Assembly (NCBI RefSeq): GCF_017815515.1
Contig: NZ_CP072611.1
Span: forward strand, 2,604,001-2,668,000
DNA from: Aureimonas populi
GTDB taxonomy: Bacteria; Pseudomonadota; Alphaproteobacteria; Rhizobiales; Rhizobiaceae
Direction: 5' to 3'
Length of the DNA stretch: 64,000 nt
The position numbers and the translations under genes are program-made. Positions 10,182 through 31,727 of this stretch are shown here, one piece after another. A model generated the notes under the pieces. It was not told the DNA's origin. It made no database searches and was given only the letters and a program-made list of their open reading frames with translations. Numbering within the stretch: position 1 is the first letter of the stretch; every line of letters starts with the position of its first letter.

Positions 10182-11033
10182 ATGGCGGAGCCGACGTCCT
10201 TCGAGGGGATGGAGACCGTGGAGGAGGCGGTCGCCTTCTTCGAGCGCTATGAAACCATCGTGCTCGTCGCCAACAGCGACGTGATCGATATCGGCGCGCT
10301 ACGCGGGGCCTATTCGGGTGACACGCTCTTTGTCTTCTTCAACAAGGTCTACAAGGTCCTGTCGAAGCCCTTCGAAGGTGAGGCCGTGCTCGTCGCGCGG
10401 TCCAGCCCCGCAGGGGCGAACATCGTCTATCGGCGGGAGGTGGACGATGTCCTGCGCCTGCTGCGCGGCCCCCGGTTCCAGGGCGTGCTCAACCTGAAGG
10501 CGGGGCCGCAGGAGGTTCTGAGCCCCGCTGGTGAGTTCGGCGGGGTGCAGGTCGCGCATGTCGACCTCGCCGGGACGATGGAGGGGTTCTATCCCGTGAC
10601 CCACGTTCCCACGAGCGGCTTTGCCTTGGCGCTTCTGCTGAGCGAACGCTGCATGGGCAGCCGCATCGTGCTGGCGGGGTTCACGGCCCGGCGCAGCGCC
10701 AAATGGAAGCTGTTCTACGATCACGATTGGACCTTCGAGCAGATCGTCCTGCGCCTGCTGTTTCGCTCTGGGCGGCTGGAGCCAGCCCCGGGAGCGGCCC
10801 GCGTCGAAGGCGCTCTGGACGCCATTGCGCGGCGGCTTCCGGGCGTGACGGCCGAGGATGTGTCTCTTGTGGCGGGCGACGTTCTCTCCGAGCGTCTGGA
10901 ATCGGCCCATATGGGCATCGACGCCTTGATGAAGGTCACGCGCGTGCAGCAGCGCTTCGACGGTTGGGTGCGCGCGCTCAAGCCGCGAACGCGGAAGGAA
11001 AAGCGCGCAGCCGAGCCCTGCCAAGGCCGCTGA
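10182..11033 (+). CDS. Conserved hypothetical protein, possible GT29/sialyltransferase-like fold
   Basis: A 283-residue protein without a signal peptide. It begins with a Rossmann-like strand (ETIVLVANSDVIDIGAL, about 24-40), then has a conserved-looking TSGFALALLLSERC (about 144-157), a strand RIVLAGF (161-167) and HDWTFEQIVLRLL (181-193). This order resembles the L, S and VS motifs of GT29 sialyltransferase-type enzymes, but the resemblance is by eye and weak. The C-terminal third has no recognised motif and ends basic. ATG 10182 lies five bases after the upstream glycosyltransferase, so the two are probably one operon acting on the same glycan. A longer GTG start at 10119 would overlap the upstream gene and is less likely. 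Confidence 0.6.
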   Translation: MAEPTSFEGMETVEEAVAFFERYETIVLVANSDVIDIGALRGAYSGDTLFVFFNKVYKVLSKPFEGEAVLVARSSPAGANIVYRREVDDVLRLLRGPRFQGVLNLKAGPQEVLSPAGEFGGVQVAHVDLAGTMEGFYPVTHVPTSGFALALLLSERCMGSRIVLAGFTARRSAKWKLFYDHDWTFEQIVLRLLFRSGRLEPAPGAARVEGALDAIARRLPGVTAEDVSLVAGDVLSERLESAHMGIDALMKVTRVQQRFDGWVRALKPRTRKEKRAAEPCQGR

Positions 11034-11140
11034 GCGGAGGGGCGGGCAAACTTCGCTTGCCAAACGCTCCGCTACGGATTATTGCCGGCCTCGCGTCAGG
11101 ACGGCCTTCGCAGACGAACGTCGCGGAACGTCGGCCCTTT

Positions 11141-11216
<76 letters not shown>

Positions 11217-11242
11217 TTTGCTCTCAAAATGCGTCGTGCCCC

Positions 11243-11271
11243 TTGTGAATCGCGAGAGGGGCGGGTATGTA
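11243..11271 (+). promoter_or_regulatory. Probable promoter of secE-nusG
   Basis: TTGTGA at 11243-11248, a 17-base spacer and TATGTA at 11266-11271, located 27 bases after tRNA-Trp and 70 bases before the secE start. Spacing is ideal; both boxes are imperfect. Confidence 0.5.
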
Positions 11272-11340
11272 GCGTTTAACAGACACGGGGCGCGTGGGGC
11301 TGGTCGGCAGCTTTTACGCGCCTAATGGCATGGGCGCTCT

Positions 11341-11538
11341 ATGGCCTCGAAGACAAATCCCTTCACGTTTCTGCAGCAGGTCCGCACCGAGGTCTCCAAG
11401 GTCACTTGGCCTAGCCGCAAGGAAACCGTGATCTCGACGATCATGGTGCTGGTGATGGTGGTCTTCGCTGCGGCGTTCTTTTTCGTCGCCGATCAGGTGC
11501 TGGGCTATCTCGTCGGCCTCGTGATGAATGTCGGCTGA
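11341..11538 (+). CDS. secE: Preprotein translocase subunit SecE
   Basis: SecE is the small clamp subunit of the SecYEG channel in the inner membrane. This is the short single-helix form of 65 residues: an amphipathic cytosolic segment with the family block VRTEVSKVTWPSRKET (about 14-29), then one membrane helix (about 32-55). It lies 23 bases before nusG and downstream of tRNA-Trp, the usual bacterial context. Its partner SecY is encoded in the spc cluster at 38036. Confidence 0.95.
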   Translation: MASKTNPFTFLQQVRTEVSKVTWPSRKETVISTIMVLVMVVFAAAFFFVADQVLGYLVGLVMNVG

Positions 11539-11561
11539 CCGCAGGAGCAATCGTTAATTCC

Positions 11562-12092
11562 ATGACCGCTCGCTGGTACATCGTCCACGCTTACTCGAAT
11601 TTCGAGAAGAAGGTGGCCGAATCGATCGAGGAGCAGGCCCGTCAGAAGGGGCTGTCCGACAAGTTCGAGAAGATTCTCGTTCCGACGGAGAAGGTCGTCG
11701 AGGTGCGTCGTGGTCGCAAGGTCGATGCCGAGCGCAAGTTCTTCCCGGGCTACGTATTGGTCAAGGCCGAGCTGACCGACCAGGTCTTCTCGATGATCAA
11801 GAACACGCCGAAGGTGACCGGGTTCCTCGGGCCGGACAATCGTCCGGTTCCCATCTCCGAGGCAGAGGCGACGCAGATCCTGACTCAGGTTCAGGACGGT
11901 GTCGAGCGTCCGAAGTCGTCGATCTCCTTTGATGTCGGCGAGCAGGTGCGCGTTTCCGATGGTCCGTTCGCCTCCTTCAACGGCATTGTTCAGGAGGTCG
12001 ATCAGGAGCGCACGCGTCTCAAGGTCGAAGTCTCGATTTTCGGTCGGGCTACTCCGGTGGATCTCGAATTCGGTCAGGTCGAAAAGGTCTGA
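11562..12092 (+). CDS. nusG: Transcription termination/antitermination protein NusG
   Basis: NusG binds the RNA polymerase clamp, raises processivity, and links polymerase to Rho or the ribosome. The 176-residue protein has the NGN domain (WYIVHAYSNFEKKVAESIEEQ, then FFPGYVLVKAEL) and a C-terminal KOW domain around VRVSDGPFASFNGIVQEVD. It follows secE by 23 bases, and the rif ribosomal genes start 127 bases later, so it is placed next to the polymerase genes whose products it binds. Confidence 0.97.
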   Translation: MTARWYIVHAYSNFEKKVAESIEEQARQKGLSDKFEKILVPTEKVVEVRRGRKVDAERKFFPGYVLVKAELTDQVFSMIKNTPKVTGFLGPDNRPVPISEAEATQILTQVQDGVERPKSSISFDVGEQVRVSDGPFASFNGIVQEVDQERTRLKVEVSIFGRATPVDLEFGQVEKV

Positions 12093-12218
12093 TCGAGAGG
12101 GGTGAGGCACTCGCCCCGAATTGTGCGGGAGGCGCTGCGGCACGAAAGCCGGCCGTCAGGCGCCGAACCGCACGACTGCAAAGCCTCCCAGGAGGCGCTT
12201 GTCATAAGGCAGGATTGA

Positions 12219-12647
12219 ATGGCTAAGAAAATCGCAGGGCAGCTCAAGCTGCAGGTGAAGGCCGGGTCCGCGACCCCGTCGCCGCCGATCGGTCCCGCGC
12301 TCGGTCAGCGCGGCATCAACATCATGGAGTTCTGCAAGGCGTTCAACGCGCAGAGCCAGGAGATGGAGAAGGGATCCCCGGTCCCCGTCGTCATCACCTA
12401 CTATCAGGACAAGTCCTTCACCTTCGTGATGAAGACGGCTCCGGTCAGCTACTTCCTGAAGAAGGCGGCCGGGCTCACGAGCGGCTCCAAGGAGCCGGGC
12501 AAGGTCAGCGCCGGCTCGGTGAGCCGTCAGCAGGTCCGTGAAATCGCCGAGGCGAAAATGAAGGACCTGAACGCGAACGACGTGGAAGCGGCGATGGCGA
12601 TGGTGGAAGGTTCCGCCAAGTCCATGGGCCTGGAAGTGGTGGGCTGA
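12219..12647 (+). CDS. rplK: 50S ribosomal protein L11
   Basis: L11 binds 23S rRNA at the GTPase-associated centre, together with L10 and L7/L12, and is the thiopeptide target. The 142 residues show the family N-terminus [20 protein letters not shown], then [20 protein letters not shown] and the C-terminal RNA-binding segment. It leads the L11 operon with rplA four bases downstream. The 127-base leader contains an inverted GGAGGCGC/GCGCCTCC-like element that could carry the usual L1 feedback site; that is inference. Confidence 0.97.
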   Translation: MAKKIAGQLKLQVKAGSATPSPPIGPALGQRGINIMEFCKAFNAQSQEMEKGSPVPVVITYYQDKSFTFVMKTAPVSYFLKKAAGLTSGSKEPGKVSAGSVSRQQVREIAEAKMKDLNANDVEAAMAMVEGSAKSMGLEVVG

Positions 12648-12651
12648 ACCG

Positions 12652-13353
12652 ATGGCTAAGATTGGCAAGCGCATTGCGAAAGCCCGCGAGGGCATCGACC
12701 GCGAGAAGCTCTACGATCTGTCCGAGGCGATCGGTCTGCTGAAGGAGCGTTCCACCGCCAAGTTCGACGAGACCATCGAAGTCGCGATGAATCTGGGCGT
12801 CGACCCGCGTCATGCGGACCAGATGGTGCGCGGCGTGGTCAACCTGCCGAACGGTACGGGCCGCACGGTTCGCGTTGCCGTGTTCGCTCGTGGCGACAAA
12901 GCCGAGGAGGCCAAGGCCGCCGGCGCGGATATCGTCGGTGCCGAGGATCTGGTGGAGCAGGTGCAGGGCGGCACGATCGATTTCGACCGCGCTATCGCGA
13001 CGCCGGACATGATGGGACTCGTCGGCCGTCTCGGCAAGGTGCTCGGCCCGCGCGGCCTGATGCCCAATCCGCGCGTCGGTACCGTCACGCCTGACGTGAC
13101 TGCCGCCGTTAAGGCGTCGAAGGGCGGTGCGGTGGAGTTCCGCGTGGAGAAGGCTGGCATCGTGCATGCGGGCGTCGGCAAGGCGAGCTTCGGCACCGAG
13201 GCGTTGGTGGAGAATATCAAGGCCTTCGCCGAGGCTGTCCAGAAGGCCAAGCCGAGTGGCGCGAAGGGCAACTACGTCCAGCGCGTGGCCGTCTCCTCGA
13301 CCATGGGGCCCGGCCTCAAGCTCGACCCCGCCTCGGTTCGTTCCGAGGCCTGA
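12652..13353 (+). CDS. rplA: 50S ribosomal protein L1
   Basis: L1 binds 23S rRNA at the mobile L1 stalk near the E site and, in many bacteria, represses its own operon. The 233 residues are of normal length, with the marker block [21 protein letters not shown] in the middle and [19 protein letters not shown] near the end. It is coupled to rplK, the start lying four bases after the rplK stop with its ribosome site inside the end of that gene. A 364-base leader follows before rplJ. Confidence 0.97.
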   Translation: MAKIGKRIAKAREGIDREKLYDLSEAIGLLKERSTAKFDETIEVAMNLGVDPRHADQMVRGVVNLPNGTGRTVRVAVFARGDKAEEAKAAGADIVGAEDLVEQVQGGTIDFDRAIATPDMMGLVGRLGKVLGPRGLMPNPRVGTVTPDVTAAVKASKGGAVEFRVEKAGIVHAGVGKASFGTEALVENIKAFAEAVQKAKPSGAKGNYVQRVAVSSTMGPGLKLDPASVRSEA

Positions 13354-13717
13354 GGGCTTAACATCTCACGGGGCGTCTCCCATATGGGATATTTCCCCGA
13401 ATGAAGTTCCGCGGCCTCACGGCCGCGGTTCGGCGTGATCCGAAGGGATTTCGCCAGCCTGTCCGAGATTGTGGGCGAGGGCCGGTTCGCCGTCCTTCTT
13501 AATCGTTGAAAGCCTGCATGAGACGGGGACGATCCGATCTTGGATATTCGTATCCGCTTCGGTTCGAACCTCTGAATGCCTTGTGCCGTCTGCCGGTTCC
13601 CTCGGGAGCCAAACAGGCGCAAGGGGACAGGATCCTCGAGCGTCGCATGGGATTCCATGCGGCAAACGGCAACCGGGGCCTCACCTGCAAGGGTAGGGCC
13701 TCAACTGGAGAGTGACA
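13354..13717 (+). promoter_or_regulatory. rplA-rplJ spacer: probable L10 leader with a strong hairpin
   Basis: This 364-base stretch has no credible gene. It begins with a GC-rich perfect hairpin, CCGCGGCC (13409-13416) with GGCCGCGG (13421-13428), lacking a strong T tract. The second half, up to the GGAG ribosome site at 13707-13710, is rich in short complementary segments and probably folds as the autoregulatory leader that L10 binds in most proteobacteria. A promoter is expected here but none was clear. Confidence 0.5.
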
Positions 13718-14236
13718 GTGGACAGAGCGGAAAAGCGCGAGTTCGTCACGGATCTGAACGAGACCTTCAAGGCCTCGGGCGCGATCGTGGTGGCCCGCTA
13801 CGCCGGTCTCACCGTCGCGCAGATGAATGACCTTCGGGTCAAGATGCGCGAATCTGGTGGCACCGTCAAAGTCGCGAAGAACCGCCTCGCCAAAATCGCT
13901 CTTCAAGGCACCGACGCCGAAGGCATCTCGAACCTGTTCGAGGGCCAGACCCTGATCGCCTACTCGGTCGATCCGGTCGCGGCGCCGAAGGTGGCCAACG
14001 ACTTCGCCAAGGGCAACGACAAGCTCGTGATCCTGGGCGGGGCGATGGGGGCCACCGCTCTAGACGCGGAAGGCGTGAAGGCTTTGGCCTCGCTGCCTTC
14101 GCTCGACGAACTGCGCGGCAAGCTTCTGGGCATGATCCAGACGCCGGCCACCCGCATCGCGGCCGTCACGGCCGCGCCGGCGGCGCAGCTCGCGCGCGTT
14201 TTCGGGGCGTATGCCAAGAAGGACGAGGCGGCGTGA
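13718..14236 (+). CDS. rplJ: 50S ribosomal protein L10
   Basis: L10 anchors the L7/L12 dimers to the ribosomal stalk and usually represses its own translation. The preferred GTG at 13718 gives 172 residues starting [13 protein letters not shown], matching the rhizobial N-terminus, with CTGGAG seven bases upstream. A second GTG at 13712 is too close to that site. Visible blocks are [13 protein letters not shown] and [20 protein letters not shown]. It is followed 51 bases later by rplL. Confidence 0.95.
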   Translation: MDRAEKREFVTDLNETFKASGAIVVARYAGLTVAQMNDLRVKMRESGGTVKVAKNRLAKIALQGTDAEGISNLFEGQTLIAYSVDPVAAPKVANDFAKGNDKLVILGGAMGATALDAEGVKALASLPSLDELRGKLLGMIQTPATRIAAVTAAPAAQLARVFGAYAKKDEAA

Positions 14237-14287
14237 GGCTTGTTCCTCGCTGCATTCAGAACAATCGAACCATAGGGAATGTGAACA

Positions 14288-14665
14288 ATGGCTGATCTCG
14301 CCAAGATCGTTGAAGACCTGTCGAGCCTGACCGTCCTCGAGGCGGCCGAGCTGTCGAAGCTCCTCGAAGAGAAGTGGGGCGTCTCCGCCGCCGCGCCGGT
14401 GGCCGTTGCCGCCGCTGGTGGCGCCGGTGCTGCCGCCGCCGCCGAGGAAGAGAAGACCGAGTTCGACGTCATCCTCTCGGATGCCGGCGCGCAGAAGATC
14501 AACGTCATCAAGGAAGTCCGTGCGATCACGGGCCTGGGCCTCAAGGAAGCCAAGGACCTTGTCGACGGCGCTCCGAAGCCGGTCAAGGAGGCTGTCTCCA
14601 AGGACGAGGCCGCCAAGATCAAGGACCAGCTCGAGAAGGCTGGCGCCAAGGTCGAGGTCAAGTAA
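14288..14665 (+). CDS. rplL: 50S ribosomal protein L7/L12
   Basis: This acidic stalk protein recruits translation factor GTPases. The 125 residues contain the N-terminal dimerisation helices ([20 protein letters not shown]), an Ala-rich flexible hinge (about 38-56) and the globular C-terminal domain with [20 protein letters not shown] and ending AGAKVEVK. It is present in several copies per ribosome, so strong translation and partial termination before rpoB are expected; a hairpin 36 bases downstream fits that. Confidence 0.97.
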   Translation: MADLAKIVEDLSSLTVLEAAELSKLLEEKWGVSAAAPVAVAAAGGAGAAAAAEEEKTEFDVILSDAGAQKINVIKEVRAITGLGLKEAKDLVDGAPKPVKEAVSKDEAAKIKDQLEKAGAKVEVK

Positions 14666-14700
14666 GCGCCTTAGCTGCGCTTGCGAAGGACTTTCAATCG

Positions 14701-14727
14701 GGCGGGACGGCAAAACGCCGTTCCGCC
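14701..14727 (+). promoter_or_regulatory. Attenuator-like hairpin between rplL and rpoB
   Basis: An 11-bp stem with one G-U pair, GGCGGGACGGC (14701-14711) with GCCGTTCCGCC (14717-14727), loop AAAAC, without a following T run. Its place between rplL and rpoB matches the attenuator or processing site that sets ribosomal protein versus polymerase output in other bacteria. No other feature was seen in this 285-base gap. Confidence 0.6.
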
Positions 14728-14950
14728 ATTCGTGCTCGCATCGGGCGGCTTGGTCTGCCCGGTGCATTTCGCGAAGCGGGAGCGTGCGTTTCTCCAGATC
14801 GCCCGGGCGGGCGCTGTGGAGACACGGACCGGACGCGGGAGCGAACGGCCTGAGACTTGAACCGGCGACAGCCGGTTCGGGTGGTCTTCCGAAAGGGAGA
14901 CGGAATTTCGGCCCTCTGGTCAAGGGCGATGTCGAGATGAAGGAGCGACG

Positions 14951-19093
<4,143 letters not shown>

Positions 19094-19241
19094 GCGGACA
19101 TAGAACGGTCGCTCTGTTGGGCGACACTTCCGGCGCTGCGCTTTCGGGTGCGGCGCCGGCTAAGGTTTCGCGGTTTTGGATTTTGCGGGAAGGCTCGTCC
19201 TTCCGCATCGCGGGGCGGATGCCCCAGAAGGAGAAAGCACC

Positions 19242-23441
<4,200 letters not shown>

Positions 23442-23461
23442 ACGTCTCGATCGCGACGTTC

Positions 23462-23490
23462 GAAAAGGGCCGCCTCGTGCGGCCCTTTTC
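23462..23490 (+). terminator. Intrinsic terminator after rpoC
   Basis: A 12-bp perfect stem, GAAAAGGGCCGC (23462-23473) with GCGGCCCTTTTC (23479-23490) and loop CTCGT. It starts 20 bases after the rpoC stop and closes the rif cluster. The symmetry of the A and T flanks means it could work in both directions. Confidence 0.88.
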
Positions 23491-23526
23491 ATTGAGCCCA
23501 TGGGTTGTCGGCAGAGCGACGCGGGG

Positions 23527-23555
23527 TTGACGGGTGGAGCGGGAATCGTTAAACA
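23527..23555 (+). promoter_or_regulatory. Sigma-70-type promoter of the str operon
   Basis: TTGACG at 23527-23532, a 17-base spacer and TAAACA at 23550-23555, just after the rpoC terminator. It leaves a leader of about 250 bases before rpsL in which no gene was recognised; a regulatory fold there is possible but not demonstrated. Confidence 0.65.
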
Positions 23556-23812
23556 CCGCCCAACAGAGCCGATGTGAAGCCGAATCTCCCTGAAGAGCGC
23601 CATGCTCGGGAGGCAGCGGGTTCAAACAAGGCTTCGTTCAACGAGACGCTTATCGCTGGTCGCACGATCGCTAACCCGATCCTCTGCATTCAACCGGGCA
23701 GTCCGCTGAAAAGGCGGGTCTCATGCCCGGTTTCGCGCATGTCCCTCGCGGGATATGGCGGGTGTGGAGTGTTTTGTTTCGAGCCAGTTCTGAAAGAAAA
23801 GGGAAGGTTGGG

Positions 23813-24184
23813 ATGCCGACCATCAACCAGTTGATCCGCAAGCCTCGCGTTCGTCCGACGGAGCGCAATACGGTTCCGGCTCTCCAGGCCAACCCGCAGA
23901 AGCGCGGTGTTTGCACACGCGTCTATACGACGACCCCGAAGAAGCCGAACTCGGCGCTCCGCAAGGTGGCCAAGGTTCGTCTCGTCAATGGCTTCGAGGT
24001 CATCGGCTATATCCCGGGTGAGGGGCATAATCTTCAGGAGCACTCCGTGGTGATGATCCGCGGCGGCCGCGTGAAGGACCTTCCGGGTGTGCGTTACCAT
24101 ATCATTCGCGGCGTGCTGGATACGCAGGGTGTCAAGGATCGCAAGCAGCGCCGTTCGAAGTACGGCGCCAAGCGTCCTAAGTAA
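23813..24184 (+). CDS. rpsL: 30S ribosomal protein S12
   Basis: S12 lies at the decoding centre and controls fidelity. ATG 23813 gives exactly 123 residues with the normal start [12 protein letters not shown]; the open frame extends 30 codons further but has no family match there. The streptomycin-determining lysines are wild type: K43 in TTPKKPNSA and K88 in [10 protein letters not shown]. It is the first gene of the str operon (rpsL, rpsG, fusA, tuf), 43 bases ahead of rpsG. Confidence 0.98.
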   Translation: MPTINQLIRKPRVRPTERNTVPALQANPQKRGVCTRVYTTTPKKPNSALRKVAKVRLVNGFEVIGYIPGEGHNLQEHSVVMIRGGRVKDLPGVRYHIIRGVLDTQGVKDRKQRRSKYGAKRPK

Positions 24185-24224
24185 GCGCCCCGTTCCGTAC
24201 CGCCCGAGACGAAAAGAGACCTGA

Positions 24225-24698
<474 letters not shown>

Positions 24699-24728
24699 AC
24701 GGACCGCTAGATCGAAAGGCGACGCCCC

Positions 24729-26819
<2,091 letters not shown>

Positions 26820-26887
26820 CGCGGTTTCGCGAAGGCTGAAAGCCCTGACGGCCGAAACGGCCAACAAGAATTGAACGGAGAGCCACG

Positions 26888-28063
<1,176 letters not shown>

Positions 28064-28076
28064 ATTGGGCGAAGAG

Positions 28077-28105
28077 CTTCGTGCGGCGACAGCCGCCGCG
28101 CGAAG
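28077..28105 (+). promoter_or_regulatory. Hairpin in the tuf-rpsJ spacer
   Basis: A 12-bp stem with one G-U pair, CTTCGTGCGGCG (28077-28088) with CGCCGCGCGAAG (28094-28105), loop ACAGC, without a T run. It begins at the end of the sequence shared by both tuf copies. It may stabilise the tuf mRNA 3' end or act as a weak attenuator before the S10 operon leader (to 28223), in which nothing else was recognised. Confidence 0.45.
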
Positions 28106-28223
28106 CCGAGCCCCGAGTAGGGGCGGTTGGGTCGCCTTCTGGCGATCCGTTTGAACGGCTGAAGACTGTTTAAGCGCTCGGAAAGCGCCGCTCCCCGGCA
28201 GCTCCGACGAGAGGACGAATGCA

Positions 28224-28532
<309 letters not shown>

Positions 28533-28557
28533 TCCGAGCACGGGAAGGATAACGCCC

Positions 28558-29280
28558 ATGCGTGCAGGTGTGATTGCACAGAAGGTCGGCATGACCCGCG
28601 TCTATAACGACGCCGGCGAGCATGTTCCGGTCACGGTCCTGAAGGTCGAGAACCTGCAGGTGGTCGGTCAGCGGACCCAGGAGAAGAACGGCTATACTGC
28701 CGTCCAGCTCGGCGTCGGTCTGGCCAAGGTCAAGAATGTCTCTAAGGCGATGCGCGGCGTGTTCGCCCAGGCTTCCGTCGAGCCGAAGAAGAAGGTCGCG
28801 GAGTTCCGTGTCAGCGAGGACAACCTCGTTGAGGTGGGCGCCGAGATCACTGCGGACCATTTCGTCGCGGGTCAGCTGGTCGACGTGACGGGCACTTCAA
28901 TTGGCAAGGGCTTCGCCGGCGCCATGAAGCGCCATAATTTCGGCGGCCTGCGCGCGACCCACGGCGTCTCCGTCTCGCACCGTTCGCACGGTTCGACCGG
29001 TCAGCGCCAGGACCCGGGTAAGGTCTTCAAGAACAAGAAGATGGCCGGTCACATGGGCCAGACTCGCGTGACCACGCAGAATCTTGAGATCGTGCGTACC
29101 GATGCGGACAAGGGCCTGATCCTCGTTCGCGGCGCGGTTCCGGGCTCGAAGGGTGGCTGGATCTATGTTCGCGACGCCGTGAAGGCGGCGCTGCCGGACA
29201 ACGCGCCCAGGCCCGCCGCTCTGCGTCAGGCCGCCAACAACGGCACTGAGACGGCCAGCGCTTCCGAGGGAGCCGAGTAA
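28558..29280 (+). CDS. rplC: 50S ribosomal protein L3
   Basis: L3 binds near the 3' end of 23S rRNA and reaches the peptidyl-transferase centre. The 240 residues begin [20 protein letters not shown] and contain the key loop [20 protein letters not shown]; the C-terminal 20 or so residues form a polar extension seen in alphaproteobacteria. The stop TAA shares its last base with the ATG of rplD, so the two are translationally coupled. Confidence 0.98.
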   Translation: MRAGVIAQKVGMTRVYNDAGEHVPVTVLKVENLQVVGQRTQEKNGYTAVQLGVGLAKVKNVSKAMRGVFAQASVEPKKKVAEFRVSEDNLVEVGAEITADHFVAGQLVDVTGTSIGKGFAGAMKRHNFGGLRATHGVSVSHRSHGSTGQRQDPGKVFKNKKMAGHMGQTRVTTQNLEIVRTDADKGLILVRGAVPGSKGGWIYVRDAVKAALPDNAPRPAALRQAANNGTETASASEGAE

Positions 29281-29900
29281 TGGACATCACGATCAAATCC
29301 CTCGACGGCAAGGATGCCGGACAGGTAACGCTCGCCGACGAGATCTTCGGTCTCGAGCCGCGTGAGGACATCCTGCAGCGCATGGTGCGTTACCAGTTGG
29401 CCAAGCGCCAGCAGGGCACGCATCAGACGCTAGGCCGCGCCGAGATCGCGCGCACCGGTGCCAAGCTTTACAAGCAGAAGGGCACGGGCCGCGCACGCCA
29501 CGGCTCGGCTCGCGCTCCGCAGTTCCGCGGCGGCGGCAAGGCCCACGGGCCAGTGTCGCGCAGCCACGACCACGATCTTCCGAAGAAGGTTCGTGCGCTT
29601 GCACTGCGTCATGCGCTGTCGGCCAAGGCACAGTCCGGCGGGCTGCTCGTAATCGACGAGCTGACTTCGCAGGACGGCAAGACGAAGGTGACCATCAAGC
29701 AGTTTTCCGGGCTCGGCCTGACGAACGCATTGGTGATCGGTGGGGCCGAGCTCGAGGCGAATTTCGCGCGTTCGGCCCGCAACATTCCGCACATCGACGT
29801 GCTGCCTGTCCAGGGCATCAACGTCTATGACATTCTCCGTCGCCAGACGCTGGTCTTGTCGAAGGCCGCGGTCGAGGCTCTCGAGGAGCGCTTCAAATGA
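29280..29900 (+). CDS. rplD: 50S ribosomal protein L4
   Basis: L4 lines the exit tunnel and, in E. coli, represses the S10 operon. The 206 residues contain the tunnel-loop block [23 protein letters not shown] (as shorter pieces [11 protein letters not shown] and [13 protein letters not shown]). It overlaps rplC by one base and rplW by four (ATGA). No macrolide-resistance changes are obvious around the KQKGTGRAR loop. Confidence 0.98.
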   Translation: MDITIKSLDGKDAGQVTLADEIFGLEPREDILQRMVRYQLAKRQQGTHQTLGRAEIARTGAKLYKQKGTGRARHGSARAPQFRGGGKAHGPVSRSHDHDLPKKVRALALRHALSAKAQSGGLLVIDELTSQDGKTKVTIKQFSGLGLTNALVIGGAELEANFARSARNIPHIDVLPVQGINVYDILRRQTLVLSKAAVEALEERFK

Positions 29901-30190
29901 CCGATCTTCGTCATTACGACGTCATCACCAGCCCGGTCGTGACCGAGAAGTCGACGATGGCTTCCGAGAATAACCAGGTTGTGTTCAACGTGCCGCACAC
30001 CGCCACCAAGCCGGCCATCAAGGCCGCGGTGGAAGCGCTTTTCGGCGTGAAGGTGAAGGCCGTCAACACGCTTGTCCGCAAGGGCAAGGTCAAGCGTTTC
30101 CGGGGCCGTCCGGGCCGCCAGAGCGACCAGAAGAAGGCGATCGTGACGCTGGCCGAAGGCCAGAGCATCGACGTCTCGACCGGGCTCTAA
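29897..30190 (+). CDS. rplW: 50S ribosomal protein L23
   Basis: L23 sits at the tunnel exit and docks trigger factor and SRP. The 97 residues begin [20 protein letters not shown] and contain [15 protein letters not shown] and the basic segment [20 protein letters not shown]. The start overlaps the rplD stop as ATGA; rplB follows after 21 bases. Confidence 0.98.
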   Translation: MTDLRHYDVITSPVVTEKSTMASENNQVVFNVPHTATKPAIKAAVEALFGVKVKAVNTLVRKGKVKRFRGRPGRQSDQKKAIVTLAEGQSIDVSTGL

Positions 30191-30211
30191 GGGCAGGGCG
30201 AGGATTAGATC

Positions 30212-31048
30212 ATGGCATTGAAAAACTTCAAACCGGTCACACCGAGCCTTCGCCAGCTCGTCATCGTTGACCGTTCGGGTCTGTGGAAGGGGAAGCCGGT
30301 CAAGCAGTTGACCGAGGGCCTGACGCAGAAGGGCGGACGCAACAACACCGGTCGGATCACGGCGCGCTACCAGGGCGGGGGTCACAAGCGGACCTATCGC
30401 ATCATCGACTTCAAGCGTCGCAAGTTGGACGTTGTCGGGACGGTGGAGCGTCTTGAGTACGATCCGAACCGCACGGCCTTCATCGCTCTTATCCGTTACG
30501 AGGATGGGGAGTTCGCCTACATCCTGGCGCCGCAGCGTCTCGCTGCCGGTGACAAGGTCCTGTCGAGCGCCTCGAACATCGACGTGAAGCCCGGCAATGC
30601 CATGCCGCTTTCCTCGATGCCGGTCGGTACCATCATCCACAATGTGGAGATGAAGCCGGAGAAGGGGGGGCAGATCGCTCGCTCCGCCGGCGCCTACGCG
30701 CAGCTTGTCGGCCGCGATGCGGGAATGGCGATCCTTCGCTTGAACTCGGGCGAGCAGCGTCTGGTGCCGGGATCATGCTTTGCCACGGTCGGGGCGGTGT
30801 CCAACCCGGACCACGGCAACATCAATCTCGGTAAGGCCGGCCGCTCGGTATGGCTCGGCCGCCGCCCGCATGTTCGCGGTGTCGCGATGAACCCGGTCGA
30901 CCATCCGCACGGCGGTGGTGAAGGCCGGACGTCCGGTGGCCGCCATCCTGTCTCGCCCTGGGGCAAGCCGACCAAGGGCAAGCGCACGCGCTCGAACAAG
31001 TCTACCGACAAGTTCATCATGCGCTCGCGCCACCAGCGCAAGAAGTAA
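30212..31048 (+). CDS. rplB: 50S ribosomal protein L2
   Basis: L2 is a core 23S-binding protein needed for subunit association and peptide bond formation. The 278 residues begin [20 protein letters not shown] and carry [15 protein letters not shown] and, near the C-terminus, the conserved [18 protein letters not shown] with the functionally important histidine. rpsS starts 12 bases later. Confidence 0.98.
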   Translation: MALKNFKPVTPSLRQLVIVDRSGLWKGKPVKQLTEGLTQKGGRNNTGRITARYQGGGHKRTYRIIDFKRRKLDVVGTVERLEYDPNRTAFIALIRYEDGEFAYILAPQRLAAGDKVLSSASNIDVKPGNAMPLSSMPVGTIIHNVEMKPEKGGQIARSAGAYAQLVGRDAGMAILRLNSGEQRLVPGSCFATVGAVSNPDHGNINLGKAGRSVWLGRRPHVRGVAMNPVDHPHGGGEGRTSGGRHPVSPWGKPTKGKRTRSNKSTDKFIMRSRHQRKK

Positions 31049-31060
31049 GGGTAGTTTCCT

Positions 31061-31339
31061 ATGACACGTTCCGTCTGGAAGGGTCCGTTCGTTGATGGCT
31101 ACCTTCTGAAGAAGGCAGACAAGGTTCGCTCCGGTGGCCGCAACGAAGTGATCAAGATCTGGAGCCGTCGCTCCACGATCCTGCCTCAGTTTGTCGGTTT
31201 GACCTTCGGCGTCTATAACGGCTCGAAGCACATTCCGGTCTCGGTTTCCGAAGACATGGTCGGCCACAAGTTCGGTGAGTTCTCGCCGACCCGCACCTAT
31301 TACGGCCACGGCGCCGACAAGAAGGCGAAGAGGAAGTAA
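31061..31339 (+). CDS. rpsS: 30S ribosomal protein S19
   Basis: S19 forms a 30S head complex with S13 and contacts the A-site finger. The 92 residues begin [20 protein letters not shown] and contain [19 protein letters not shown] and [20 protein letters not shown]. It ends with TAA one base before the ATG of rplV, consistent with tight coupling. Confidence 0.98.
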   Translation: MTRSVWKGPFVDGYLLKKADKVRSGGRNEVIKIWSRRSTILPQFVGLTFGVYNGSKHIPVSVSEDMVGHKFGEFSPTRTYYGHGADKKAKRK

Positions 31340-31340
31340 C

Positions 31341-31727
31341 ATGGGCAAGGCCAAGGCCGAGCGCGGACTGAAGGACAACGAGGCGAGAGCAGTCGCCCGG
31401 ACGATCCGTGTCAGCCCGCAGAAATTGAACCTCGTCGCGCAGATGATACGCGGCAAGAAGGTCGATACGGCGCTTGCCGATCTGACCTTCTCGCGCAAGC
31501 GCATCGCGGAGACGGTGAAGAAGACGCTGGAAAGCGCCATCGCGAACGCCGAGAACAACCATGATCTCGACGTCGACGCGCTGGTTGTGGCCGAGGCCTA
31601 TGTCGGCAAGTCGATCACGATGAAGCGTTTCCATGCCCGTGGCCGCGGTCGTGCGAGCCGGGTCGAGAAGCCCTTCTCGCACCTGACGATCGTCGTGCGC
31701 GAAGTGGCTGAAGAGGAGGCCGCGTAA
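31341..31727 (+). CDS. rplV: 50S ribosomal protein L22
   Basis: L22 lines the exit tunnel opposite L4. ATG 31341 gives 128 residues starting [20 protein letters not shown]; the open frame begins 22 codons earlier inside rpsS without homology. Blocks seen are [19 protein letters not shown] and the tunnel loop [20 protein letters not shown]. Its stop TAA overlaps the ATG of rpsC by one base. Confidence 0.97.
   Translation: MGKAKAERGLKDNEARAVARTIRVSPQKLNLVAQMIRGKKVDTALADLTFSRKRIAETVKKTLESAIANAENNHDLDVDALVVAEAYVGKSITMKRFHARGRGRASRVEKPFSHLTIVVREVAEEEAA

Noticed and set aside
13469-13696. Short frames in the rplA-rplJ gap
   Set aside because: Several overlapping frames of 60 to 85 codons with no similarity; the region is better explained as an L10 leader.
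30767-30778. GGGATCATGCTT in rplB as a second copy of the GCATGATC repeat
   Set aside because: Only one arm is present and it encodes conserved L2 residues.
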